From Phycisphaerae bacterium (GTDB lineage: Bacteria; Planctomycetota; Phycisphaerae; UBA1845): a stretch of 64,000 bases of DNA. Under the pieces are notes generated by a model. That model worked only from the letters and a program-made list of their open reading frames with translations. It had not been told where the DNA came from and searched no databases. The DNA lies in NCBI GenBank assembly GCA_024102815.1, contig JAGFJJ010000005.1, positions 1 to 64,000 of the forward strand, read 5' to 3'. Both the position numbers and the translations under genes were made by a program. Shown piece by piece: positions 36,281 through 43,669 of the stretch. Numbering within the stretch: position 1 is the first letter of the stretch; each line of letters begins with the position of its first letter.

Positions 36281-37391
36281 CGGTGGTCGTCTCCTGCCTC
36301 GATTTTGGACCGTTCTCCTCGACGTCAGACTCGTCGGGTTTCGCGGCGGCGAAGTCTCTGGGCAGCCATGTGATCATGGTCACCTCGAACAGGCGATCGC
36401 GGAATGCCTTGCCGTTGAAGTCCCAGTGTCCAGTGCAGGTGCCTAAGTCGGCGTCACACTCGGCGCGATCGGCATTGCTGGCGACTTCGGTGCCCGGCAT
36501 GGTGATCTCGATTTCGAAGAGGTTCTCACCAGTGCGATTCGTGTAGTCGTAGTAGCGCGTCGCCCGGTCGTAGGCGTTCTGGAATTCAAGCACGGCCATG
36601 GGTCCGAAGCCGCTTTCGTCACGTAGTGAGCCGACGAAGGCGCTGTGCCCCAAGCCCAGCAATCGGTCGGTCTCCTGCACGAGGCATGCGTCCCGGGCAT
36701 CGTCGGGAAGCGCCTCACAGCGGCTGATCATGCCATTGAGGTCGTCGCCCAGACTTTCGTAGAAGGCCAGCGTCGCCCGGCGGGCGCGCAGCCCCACCTC
36801 CGGCGGCGGCGGTGGACTCATCGAAGCCAGTGCCTCCTTTGCGAATTCGAGCTGCTTGAACGCCTCGACGGCGCCGAAAGAGTGGACGAGTTCCTGCCGC
36901 TCATCGCTGGTGAGCTCATCCGCCGGTTTTTCAGCCTTCTCTCGCACGTCATCCGTGATAAACTCGTCCTTCCAGTATTCCACGTACGCCCAGCGCCTCG
37001 GTACGTACGTGCGGTGAAACGCGAAGCGCGTCGTCGGGCCCTCCTCGCGGATTGTCAAAGTCGTCGGGAAGTTCAATTGAAGATCGGCATCCGGATCGTC
37101 GGCCGGGGCGAGCCGGTCCGGAAGCGGCGTGTCAGGAGGGAATACCTGCACGCCCGTTACGACGAGTTCCTTCTTGTTGTCGTCCACTTCGACGCGGTGC
37201 TCCACGCCCCAACCGGTCGCTTCCGACGGGTACGCATCAAATTGGTCAGGCTGGCCGCGCATTTCCAATTCGATGTTGACGGTCCCGTCCCGGGCGACCT
37301 GAATCTTCTCCTTCCGCCGCGGACAGCCGACGAGAAATGTCGCCGCCAGGGCGGGAATCAGGGTCATGCTCAACCATCGCGTATCGTTCAC
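36267..37391 (-). CDS. lipoprotein of unknown function in the sigma operon
   Basis: A 374-residue exported protein with the lipobox PALAATFLVGC at about residue 22. No known domain is recognised; the middle has GTVNIELEMRG and a negatively charged helical region, and it looks like a surface or periplasmic protein. The GTG at 37391 is preceded by GAGGAGGC at six bases and is preferred to the TTG at 37409. It is translated into the ECF sigma gene by a 14-base overlap, so it may be part of the signal-sensing system. Confidence 0.7.
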   Translation of the reverse strand: MNDTRWLSMTLIPALAATFLVGCPRRKEKIQVARDGTVNIELEMRGQPDQFDAYPSEATGWGVEHRVEVDDNKKELVVTGVQVFPPDTPLPDRLAPADDPDADLQLNFPTTLTIREEGPTTRFAFHRTYVPRRWAYVEYWKDEFITDDVREKAEKPADELTSDERQELVHSFGAVEAFKQLEFAKEALASMSPPPPPEVGLRARRATLAFYESLGDDLNGMISRCEALPDDARDACLVQETDRLLGLGHSAFVGSLRDESGFGPMAVLEFQNAYDRATRYYDYTNRTGENLFEIEITMPGTEVASNADRAECDADLGTCTGHWDFNGKAFRDRLFEVTMITWLPRDFAAAKPDESDVEENGPKSRQETTTDAGR

Positions 37392-37623
37392 GTGGATGCC
37401 TCCTCGCAACTTGGAACTATTGCTTTTCGTTTCTACTCGCCGGACGCCCTGGGCATATACCTGGATGACGATCGAGGGCGGGGTTTGGACGACAACCTCA
37501 CTCCGATTTCGGGGCAGGACGGCGGAAGAGACCGAGCGCCCGATGTTGATACGGACTGTTGGGAACCAACCGCATTTGTCGCACCGGACTTGCGGCGGCC
37601 TGTCGGACGCATATCCGGAAGAA

Positions 37624-37629
37624 TATAAT
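37624..37629 (+). promoter_or_regulatory. -10 box TATAAT for the small secreted protein gene
   Basis: A perfect TATAAT, 26 bases before the ATG at 37656. Only a poor -35 (TGTCGG, 17 bases upstream) is present. The -10 supports real expression of the small secreted protein. Confidence 0.45.
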
Positions 37630-37655
37630 CAGCGGAGTTTTCCCGAAGGCAAACC

Positions 37656-38012
37656 ATGAAGCTGTCCGTCACGTTTCTCAGGTGCTGCGCGCTGTCATTG
37701 CTGCTGGCGGTCGAGGGCGCTTCGTTGCCCTCGCCGGACATCGCAGCCCGGAGCAGCCGAGGGGCCCCGCAAGCTCTCTCTGTTCCCACCGATCCACCGG
37801 ATATGGCCGCCGTTGATCCGCGCCCGGGTGGCTGCCCCGGCCGCATCGAGTTCCGCAAGCCGAAGTTCGCCGATTCCGAAGTTGGCGTTCCCGGCGGCCG
37901 CTATCTCCAATCGAACCTCGCGATTCCCGCTTTGGCTGCCGGGCGAACTGGCGAGTTTCCTTTCGCCGGCGTCACGAGCCTTCAAGCCCAGCACTGTCTG
38001 CTGACCGTATAG
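37656..38012 (+). CDS. small secreted protein, unknown
   Basis: A 118-residue open frame beginning with a good signal peptide (SVTFLRCCALSLLLAVEGAS) and continuing as a Pro- and Ala-rich chain without recognisable domain. GAAGG precedes the ATG and a perfect -10 box lies upstream. The mature part has low complexity and there is an overlapping frame on the other strand, so the call is tentative. Confidence 0.45.
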   Translation: MKLSVTFLRCCALSLLLAVEGASLPSPDIAARSSRGAPQALSVPTDPPDMAAVDPRPGGCPGRIEFRKPKFADSEVGVPGGRYLQSNLAIPALAAGRTGEFPFAGVTSLQAQHCLLTV

Positions 38013-38162
38013 CCGACCCCTTTTCCCAAACTGGAATTCATTCCTTGGGTACGCGCCCTCGCAGCTTGCGGGAGGTGCATGTGCGGTCGCGATTGCGCAA
38101 GAGAGGTTGACGTGCGTCCGGGGAATCCAGGTGCACGTTCATGGATCATGGGAGTCAGTCAG

Positions 38163-38633
38163 ATGAACACGAATACGAATGGGAACGGTTTCGATAGAAC
38201 GTGGACGCAAGTCCGGGAGATGATCGAGTCCGGTCGGGTGGACGAGGCGCGGCATGTCCTGATGCGCCTGTCATCGCGCACGCCGCAGCTTCAGAACGCC
38301 CTGGGCGTGTGCTGGATGCGCCTGGGCGAATCGGCCAGGGCCTTGGAGCTGTACCGCGGAATGGTGCTTCACAACGGCGGTCTGGACATCCGGCCCGAGG
38401 CCCTGCCTTCGGCCAAGATCAACTTCGCCACGGCCCTGCTACTGTCCGGCAACGTGAGCGGATGTGAAGACGCTTTGGAATCAACGGGGATGGATGGTGA
38501 GGGTGTTGCTCGCCTGCGGGGGGCGATCGCCAATTGGCGGGCGAATCTCGGATTCGTCCGCCGCTGGCTGGTGAAGCTGTACGGGACGAACAATGAGAAA
38601 GTCGTCCTGAGTTTCCCGCCGGGAGAATTATAG
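38163..38633 (+). CDS. TPR-like small protein
   Basis: A 156-residue protein with helical repeats that read as tetratricopeptides: VREMIESGRVDEARHVLMRL, LQNALGVCWMRLGESARALE and INFATALLLSGNVSGCEDAL. TPRs mediate protein contacts; no enzymatic domain is visible. ATG 38163 has GGAG eight bases upstream; ATG 38148 and longer forms are less well supported. No signal peptide, so it is probably cytoplasmic. Confidence 0.65.
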   Translation: MNTNTNGNGFDRTWTQVREMIESGRVDEARHVLMRLSSRTPQLQNALGVCWMRLGESARALELYRGMVLHNGGLDIRPEALPSAKINFATALLLSGNVSGCEDALESTGMDGEGVARLRGAIANWRANLGFVRRWLVKLYGTNNEKVVLSFPPGEL

Positions 38634-38698
38634 TGGCGGACTCGCTGAGTCGTTGCGCGACGCGCGGAGGATGGCGACGAAGGCGGGCGGTGCCAGGC

Positions 38699-39367
38699 CT
38701 AATCGCTTGATGCCTTCGAGGCCCGCGCCAGGGCCCGACGAACGCTGGCCGGAGTCGGGATGAGCAGTGGCGTCACCCTCTCATACGGCGGGAATTCGCT
38801 TGGAAACCGCCGCAACAGAGCAGGGCGTTCGTTCACGAGGTGATTCAGCACGACCACGGCGGCGTACGCCGGAACCTGCAAGTACATGGACCAGAAAGCC
38901 CCGGCAAGTCCGGTGATGGCCATATAGAGAAACACGTCGCCGAGCCCCATCGGATTCCGACACAGGGCATAGACCCCGCCCGTCAGCAATGTCTGCGTCG
39001 GGCGTGAGAAGGACTCGCGTCCGGTCATGTCGAACGGGTGTCCGCGTCCGCGAGTGACTTGTGCGCGGATACTCGTGGTAATAAGCAAGAGTCCAAGGGA
39101 GGCGAACAGCAGGTAGCACGAGACTGCCATGACGCCGCTCCAGCCCACGGCGTCGAAGCCCGCTACTCGTGCAATCACCGCATCGGAGGTGACCAGGTAA
39201 GCGGGCACCAGCAAATAGAAGATCCCGATCGAGCCGGACCAACGCAGGATTTCGCCTCGATCCATAATCCTGTGGCTTCCCCATCTTCGAATCATGGGAA
39301 CCCGACATTTTCCAAAGGACCTTCGCCCGGTCACGCTGCCAAGCCTCCTGTTCGTTATCGTACTCAT
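38699..39367 (-). CDS. membrane methyltransferase-like protein (ICMT/PEMT fold)
   Basis: A 222-residue protein with about five membrane helices. The segment GVYALCRNPMGLGDVFLYM resembles the RHPMYLG motif that binds S-adenosylmethionine in isoprenylcysteine and phospholipid methyltransferases, followed by the HLVNERPALLRRFPSEF phrase with the usual E-E/R pattern. It may methylate a lipid or a small hydrophobic molecule; substrate unknown. ATG 39367 follows GGAGG at six bases. Confidence 0.75.
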   Translation of the reverse strand: MSTITNRRLGSVTGRRSFGKCRVPMIRRWGSHRIMDRGEILRWSGSIGIFYLLVPAYLVTSDAVIARVAGFDAVGWSGVMAVSCYLLFASLGLLLITTSIRAQVTRGRGHPFDMTGRESFSRPTQTLLTGGVYALCRNPMGLGDVFLYMAITGLAGAFWSMYLQVPAYAAVVVLNHLVNERPALLRRFPSEFPPYERVTPLLIPTPASVRRALARASKASSD

Positions 39368-39385
39368 TGCGAACCTCCGCCCAGG

Positions 39386-39859
39386 CTAAAAGCCTGCGGC
39401 TCGCTCGGGCCGATCGCCGCCCGTCAGCCGCATGTGCAGCAGCGGATAGGGCAGGCCGTTGCCGTCGAGTTCCGAGCGGCGTTCGACAACGAACCCGCAG
39501 GCCTCGTAGAACCGCCGCGCGCCCACGTTCTGCTCGTTGACGTCGAGAGTGAGCTGCGATCCGCAGATTGACATTGCGTGCTCGAGCAGCGCCCGGCCGC
39601 CGCCGCGGCGGAAGTGCTCCGGTGCGAGGAAGAGCGTGTCGATGTTGCTACCGGAAATGCCCATGAAGCCCATGATTGTGCCTTCATCATCGCACAGCAC
39701 CCAGAATTCGTGCTCTGTGGAGAGAAGGTGCTCGCGAACCTTGGGAATGAACGACTGGATGTGCTCCTCGGAGACGAAGTCGTGCGTGGCCCGCACGGAG
39801 CGCAGCCAGATGTCGAAGAGGATGTCGCGGTCCTGTGGAACCGTACGGCGGATGGTCAT
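39386..39859 (-). CDS. GNAT-family N-acetyltransferase
   Basis: A 157-residue acetyltransferase similar in layout to E. coli YjaB. The acetyl-CoA loop is HFRRGGGRALLEHAM, preceded by IMGFMGISGSNIDTLFLAP and followed by LTLDVNEQNVGARRFYEACG, all standard GNAT motifs. Acceptor unknown. The stop lies 18 bases before the start of the methyltransferase-like gene, so the two may be co-transcribed. Confidence 0.88.
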   Translation of the reverse strand: MTIRRTVPQDRDILFDIWLRSVRATHDFVSEEHIQSFIPKVREHLLSTEHEFWVLCDDEGTIMGFMGISGSNIDTLFLAPEHFRRGGGRALLEHAMSICGSQLTLDVNEQNVGARRFYEACGFVVERRSELDGNGLPYPLLHMRLTGGDRPERAAGF

Positions 39860-39935
39860 GAATTCGAGGTCTTGGTTCCTTCTCCCTGGTCAGGTGCTTT
39901 CGCCGGGTTGGATTTCAGGTTCGCAATCTGTGGAC

Positions 39936-40466
39936 TTACTCGGCAACTGGGTGCAGAACCTCCATTCCACAGTGCCCGGAAGGAACGGGCCTTTCACAAC
40001 TTGGTGTGAAACTGAACCCAATTCTCGAGTTCGAAAGAACGAGGGCCGCGTAGTAGAAATGGGCATAAAGCGGTTCCAGCAGTCCACTCTTTCGGGCCCA
40101 GTCCGGAGATTCCGACAGTATCAGTCGTACTACGCCTCCTTCTGCGAGATTCCAGGTTCCCGATGCACATTGCCAGTCGCGGACGCGGCGGTCCCATTGG
40201 CAAGCGGTAGCGAAACCTCCGATGTCCAGCCTGAGTTGTGTTGGGTAGCTTGTGTCCGCGTAGCATCCGGCGCAGTCAGCCGGACGCGCATCGAGGAATC
40301 GGAGTTCTTGGGGAGGAACATCCCAATTCCCGGCTGAGACGACCGGCGAATCGCGCGGAGGTCCGTGTTGCCCTTCCTCCGACTCGAGAATCGTAATGGA
40401 GCGGTTGACACATCCCGAAGCCAAGAGCAAAACGATCGTTGCCAGCTTCAATTCGAGATTGGTCAT
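39936..40466 (-). CDS. small lipoprotein, unknown
   Basis: A 176-residue exported protein with the lipobox LATIVLLLASGC at about residue 19. The mature part has six cysteines in a CAGC...ATACQWD...WQCASG pattern that could form disulfides. No family recognised. It overlaps no other supported gene and is AT-richer than its neighbours, so it may be recently acquired. Confidence 0.6.
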   Translation of the reverse strand: MTNLELKLATIVLLLASGCVNRSITILESEEGQHGPPRDSPVVSAGNWDVPPQELRFLDARPADCAGCYADTSYPTQLRLDIGGFATACQWDRRVRDWQCASGTWNLAEGGVVRLILSESPDWARKSGLLEPLYAHFYYAALVLSNSRIGFSFTPSCERPVPSGHCGMEVLHPVAE

Positions 40467-40472
40467 AATTGA

Positions 40473-40757
40473 TCAGCTCTGATACACCTCATGCTTCGGC
40501 CGGGCGGAGAGAATTTCCTCTTTCCCCCAGTTGGCGACGTTGCGGAACGTCTCCGAGCCGACAAAGGCGTCGAAGGCCTCCTTCTTCGACCACTGCGACA
40601 TGATGAGGTAGTGGAAGGGATCGTCCACCTGGCGGAACATGAGCGACTCCGTGTGGCCTTCCATGTTGCGCATGGCGTGCACGACCTTGCGGAAGGCCTC
40701 CTCGAAGACGGCTTCCTTGCCGGGGCGGACTTTGTAGTTCATGCCGATGGTGACCAC
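40473..40757 (-). CDS. antibiotic biosynthesis monooxygenase (ABM) domain protein
   Basis: A 94-residue single-domain protein of the dimeric ferredoxin-like ABM fold: MNYKVRPGKEAVFEEAFRKV, then HTESLMFRQVDDPFHYLIMS and WSKKEAFDAFVGSETF. Relatives include heme-degrading IsdG/HmoB enzymes and quinol monooxygenases; the heme-binding histidine cannot be assigned with confidence. The GTG start is preceded by GGAGGG at six bases. Confidence 0.85.
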   Translation of the reverse strand: MVTIGMNYKVRPGKEAVFEEAFRKVVHAMRNMEGHTESLMFRQVDDPFHYLIMSQWSKKEAFDAFVGSETFRNVANWGKEEILSARPKHEVYQS

Positions 40758-41073
40758 GCGATACCCTCCAGCGCCTGATGGAAACCGGGGCGCGGAGCGT
40801 CAGGCCGGCGCCGCCGCGCCGATGCGCGTCTCTGTCTCGCGGCGAATTTGAATGACCGCCGCGCCGCAACAAACGAATGCGATTATACTGGAAGCCGTTC
40901 GGCATGCGAACGAGATGCCGGGTGGGTGGCAGACGAATTCGGGAGCCGCTTCGCCGTCACGGGCACGTACCCCGTGGCCCATATTGCACATTCGGGCCTG
41001 AATTCCGGCCTTCGCCGGGATGATGAATGCCGTCACGGTTCCGGACGCTCTTCGGCGCAGGAGAATATCAAAC
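40758..41073. other. divergent intergenic region with a REP-like element
   Basis: 316 bases between the ABM gene and the methyltransferase. It holds a TATACT at 40884-40889 with no good -35, and the hairpin element at 40991-41026. A minus-strand open frame here translates the repeat as IIPAKAGIQ, a classic false product of such repeats. Confidence 0.6.
40991..41026. repeat. REP-like palindromic element (PAKAGIQ type)
   Basis: The core ATTCCGGCCTTCGCCGG forms a CCGGC/GCCGG hairpin with loop CTTC, preceded by GGGCCTGA. A related core in the opposite orientation lies at 58340-58365. Elements of this kind are dispersed in many bacterial genomes. Confidence 0.7.
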
Positions 41074-41844
41074 ATGACGCACGCGGCACCTCAGGACCTG
41101 TTTCGCCATGCGGAGGCCTACGACCGTTCGATCAACTGGAAGGCGCGGCTCGACCGGGAGATGCCGTTACTGAGCGACATCCTCGGACCTCCGGGGCTGG
41201 GGGGCGTGCTCGACGCCGGATGCGGGACCGGCCGCCATGCCGTGGCGCTCGCCGGCGCCGGATACCGCGTCACCGGTGCGGACGCCAGCCCGGCGATGCT
41301 CGAGGAAGCCCGCAAGCATGCGGAAGCAAACGGTGAGAGGGTTACCTGGCGCGAAAGCACTTACGCCGAATTGTCTGAACGCTGTGGCGGGGGGTTCGAC
41401 GGGATCATCTGCGTGGGCAACAGTCTCTCAGCCGCGGGAACGCGAGGAGCGTGTGTTGAAGCCGTCGAGCAATTCTCCAAGTGTCTCCGTGTCGGCGGCC
41501 GATTGTTCGTGCAGATCTTGAACTTCCCGCTGATGCGTGACGAGCATCCCTGCGTGCGGGGTCCGCGCGTGGCGACGCTGGACGGCGTGACTTACATCTC
41601 CGTGCGTAACTTTCATTTCGAACCGGAAGCCGTCATCGTGGTCAACACCACGCTGTGGCAGGACGCCGGCCGCTGGCAGATGCAGTCTCGGCAGGGGCGC
41701 GTTTACCCGCTCGAACTGGAACACCTGCGCGAGGACTGTGCCCGTGCGGGCATGCGGATCGACGGGGCGTGGGGAAGCTACGATCCCGAGCCGTTCGACG
41801 CGCGGCAGTCCAACAACCTGCTGATCGCGGCGACGCGCTGCTGA
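41074..41844 (+). CDS. class I SAM-dependent methyltransferase
   Basis: A 256-residue enzyme. Motif I GGVLDAGCGTGRHAVALAG at about residue 45 binds S-adenosylmethionine; the acidic motif II is VTGADASPAMLEEAR, and FDGIICVGNSLSA is the post-II segment. The C-terminal half is a beta-rich substrate domain. Substrate unknown. ATG 41074 follows AGGAG at nine bases; the longer frame begins inside the repeat-containing spacer and is not supported. Confidence 0.88.
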   Translation: MTHAAPQDLFRHAEAYDRSINWKARLDREMPLLSDILGPPGLGGVLDAGCGTGRHAVALAGAGYRVTGADASPAMLEEARKHAEANGERVTWRESTYAELSERCGGGFDGIICVGNSLSAAGTRGACVEAVEQFSKCLRVGGRLFVQILNFPLMRDEHPCVRGPRVATLDGVTYISVRNFHFEPEAVIVVNTTLWQDAGRWQMQSRQGRVYPLELEHLREDCARAGMRIDGAWGSYDPEPFDARQSNNLLIAATRC

Positions 41845-41872
41845 ACGGACGCTGGTTTCCTCGCATGGAAAA

Positions 41873-43498
41873 TCAAGCGCGAGTCGGTTTCGTGCCCTCG
41901 TCGTTTCGCGTGACGAGAATGTGGCAGGGCTTCGCCGCGACGTCGGGGGCGTCTTCACGGTAATGCACGCCGATGGACTCTTCGCGTTCCAAGGCTCCGG
42001 CCGCAATCAGACGCGCAACGGTCAGGCGGTTCTGCGTTTCCCATCCGCTTACCTCGTCGAAGGTCTTGTCCAGCGTGTAGTGGGCCCAGAAGTCGAGGAT
42101 CTCGGCCGTTTCCACGAGGCGGTCGCGGCGGCGGATGATTCCCACGTTTCGCCACATGACGCTTCGCAGTGAATTGGTGATATCGCCCAAGTCGAGCGGC
42201 GTGCGCGTGGAGCGCTGGTTGCGGCTGGAAACGCGCTTGACGGCCGCCCCGTTGGCAACACCGGCAAGGCTTTTCCCCGCTTTTTCACCTGCGCGTCGTC
42301 CGAAAACCAGTCCTTCGAGCAGGGAGTTGCTGGCCATGCGGTTGGCGCCGTGAATGCCCGTACTGGCGGATTCACCGCAGCAGTACAGCCCCGGGAGCGA
42401 AGTCCGTCCGTCGAGGTCGACAAGCACGCCGCCGATCATGTAGTGGGCGCTGGGTCGAACGGGAATCAGGTCATTCGTTACATCGATCTGAAAGTCGGCA
42501 CAAAGCCGCGTGATCTGCGGGAAGCGATGGGTGAAGTCCCGGACTTGGCGTACATCAAGGTAGACGCAGTTTGAGCCGGTATCCAGCAGGCGCTGGTGGA
42601 TCGCGCGGCTCACGACGTCGCGTGGAGCGAGTTCCGCGTCGGGGTGGTACGCCGTCATAAAGCGATGGCCTCCGCGGTCGACCATTTGGGCACCTTCGCC
42701 CCGCACCGCCTCGGAAATCAAGGCCCGCGCCGCACCGGCCACATAGAGCGTTGTCGGGTGGAACTGCATCAGCTCCATGTCGCGCAACGTCGCACCGGCT
42801 CGGAACGCAGCGGCCAGTCCGTCGCCGGTGGAGGAAGGCGGATTCGTTGTCTCACGCCAGAGTTGCCCGCACCCGCCGGAGGCCAGGATGGTCTGGCCAG
42901 CCCAGATGAGCTGGTGGCCGTACTTCTGGTGAAACGTCACCGCTCCGACGCAACGGCCTTCGATGGTCAGCAGATCGATGACATAGCACTGCTCGAAAAG
43001 GCGGACGTGCTCAGTGCGGCGGAGGTGTTCGTGCAGCGTGCGGGCGAGCTCCCAACCCGTGCGATCGCCGCTGGCATGAACCACACGGTTGAGCGAATGC
43101 CCTCCTTCGCGACCGAGTTCATACGTTCCATCGGCGCGATCCACCGGGAAACCCCAGGACAGCAGTTCCTCGACGCGCCGAGGTCCTTCCTCGACAAGGA
43201 TCTCCACCGCGCGGCGGTCACTAAGTCCGCAACCGACGCGAAGGGTGTCCTCGAGGTGGCGGGCGGGTGAATCGCCCGCGCCGACGGCTGCGGCGATTCC
43301 GCCCTGCGCCCAAGCCGTGGCGGAGTCCTCAAACCGACCTTTCGTCAGGAGGATTACGGAACCGTAGGCCGAGGCCTCGATCGCCGCCCTCGCACCGGCC
43401 ACACCACTGCCAATGACCAACACGTCGGTGAGGACATTCCCGGTACGCGTGGAGTCGAAATCACTCAGAAAACGGCGTGTGTCAACAAGAGTGGGCAT
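41873..43498 (-). CDS. nadB: L-aspartate oxidase
   Basis: A 541-residue flavoenzyme that oxidises aspartate to iminoaspartate, the first step of NAD synthesis. FAD binding is at VLVIGSGVAGARAAIEA, the succinate dehydrogenase-like segment SATAWAQGGIAAAV follows, and active-site phrases include ELMQFHPTTLY, RDVVSRAI and SAHYMIGGVLVD. Length is normal for NadB. The quinolinate synthase partner NadA is not in the window. Convergent with the methyltransferase gene. Confidence 0.95.
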   Translation of the reverse strand: MPTLVDTRRFLSDFDSTRTGNVLTDVLVIGSGVAGARAAIEASAYGSVILLTKGRFEDSATAWAQGGIAAAVGAGDSPARHLEDTLRVGCGLSDRRAVEILVEEGPRRVEELLSWGFPVDRADGTYELGREGGHSLNRVVHASGDRTGWELARTLHEHLRRTEHVRLFEQCYVIDLLTIEGRCVGAVTFHQKYGHQLIWAGQTILASGGCGQLWRETTNPPSSTGDGLAAAFRAGATLRDMELMQFHPTTLYVAGAARALISEAVRGEGAQMVDRGGHRFMTAYHPDAELAPRDVVSRAIHQRLLDTGSNCVYLDVRQVRDFTHRFPQITRLCADFQIDVTNDLIPVRPSAHYMIGGVLVDLDGRTSLPGLYCCGESASTGIHGANRMASNSLLEGLVFGRRAGEKAGKSLAGVANGAAVKRVSSRNQRSTRTPLDLGDITNSLRSVMWRNVGIIRRRDRLVETAEILDFWAHYTLDKTFDEVSGWETQNRLTVARLIAAGALEREESIGVHYREDAPDVAAKPCHILVTRNDEGTKPTRA

Positions 43499-43669
43499 GC
43501 GTACAAATGGTAGAGCCGGTTCGTGGAGCGGGCAATTCCCGGACGCGCTTCCCGGCGGGCGCGTCGGTGGAGTCCCCGGTGGGTCTAAGTCACGCGGCTG
43601 TGCGTCCGATACCTAACGATAGAGGGCTGTCAGGCCGTGTTCCTGAAGCCAACTCGCACCGGAGCCCGC

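Noticed and set aside
40800-41075. A minus-strand frame containing IIPAKAGIQ
   Set aside because: This is the well-known false translation of a REP-like repeat, not a gene.
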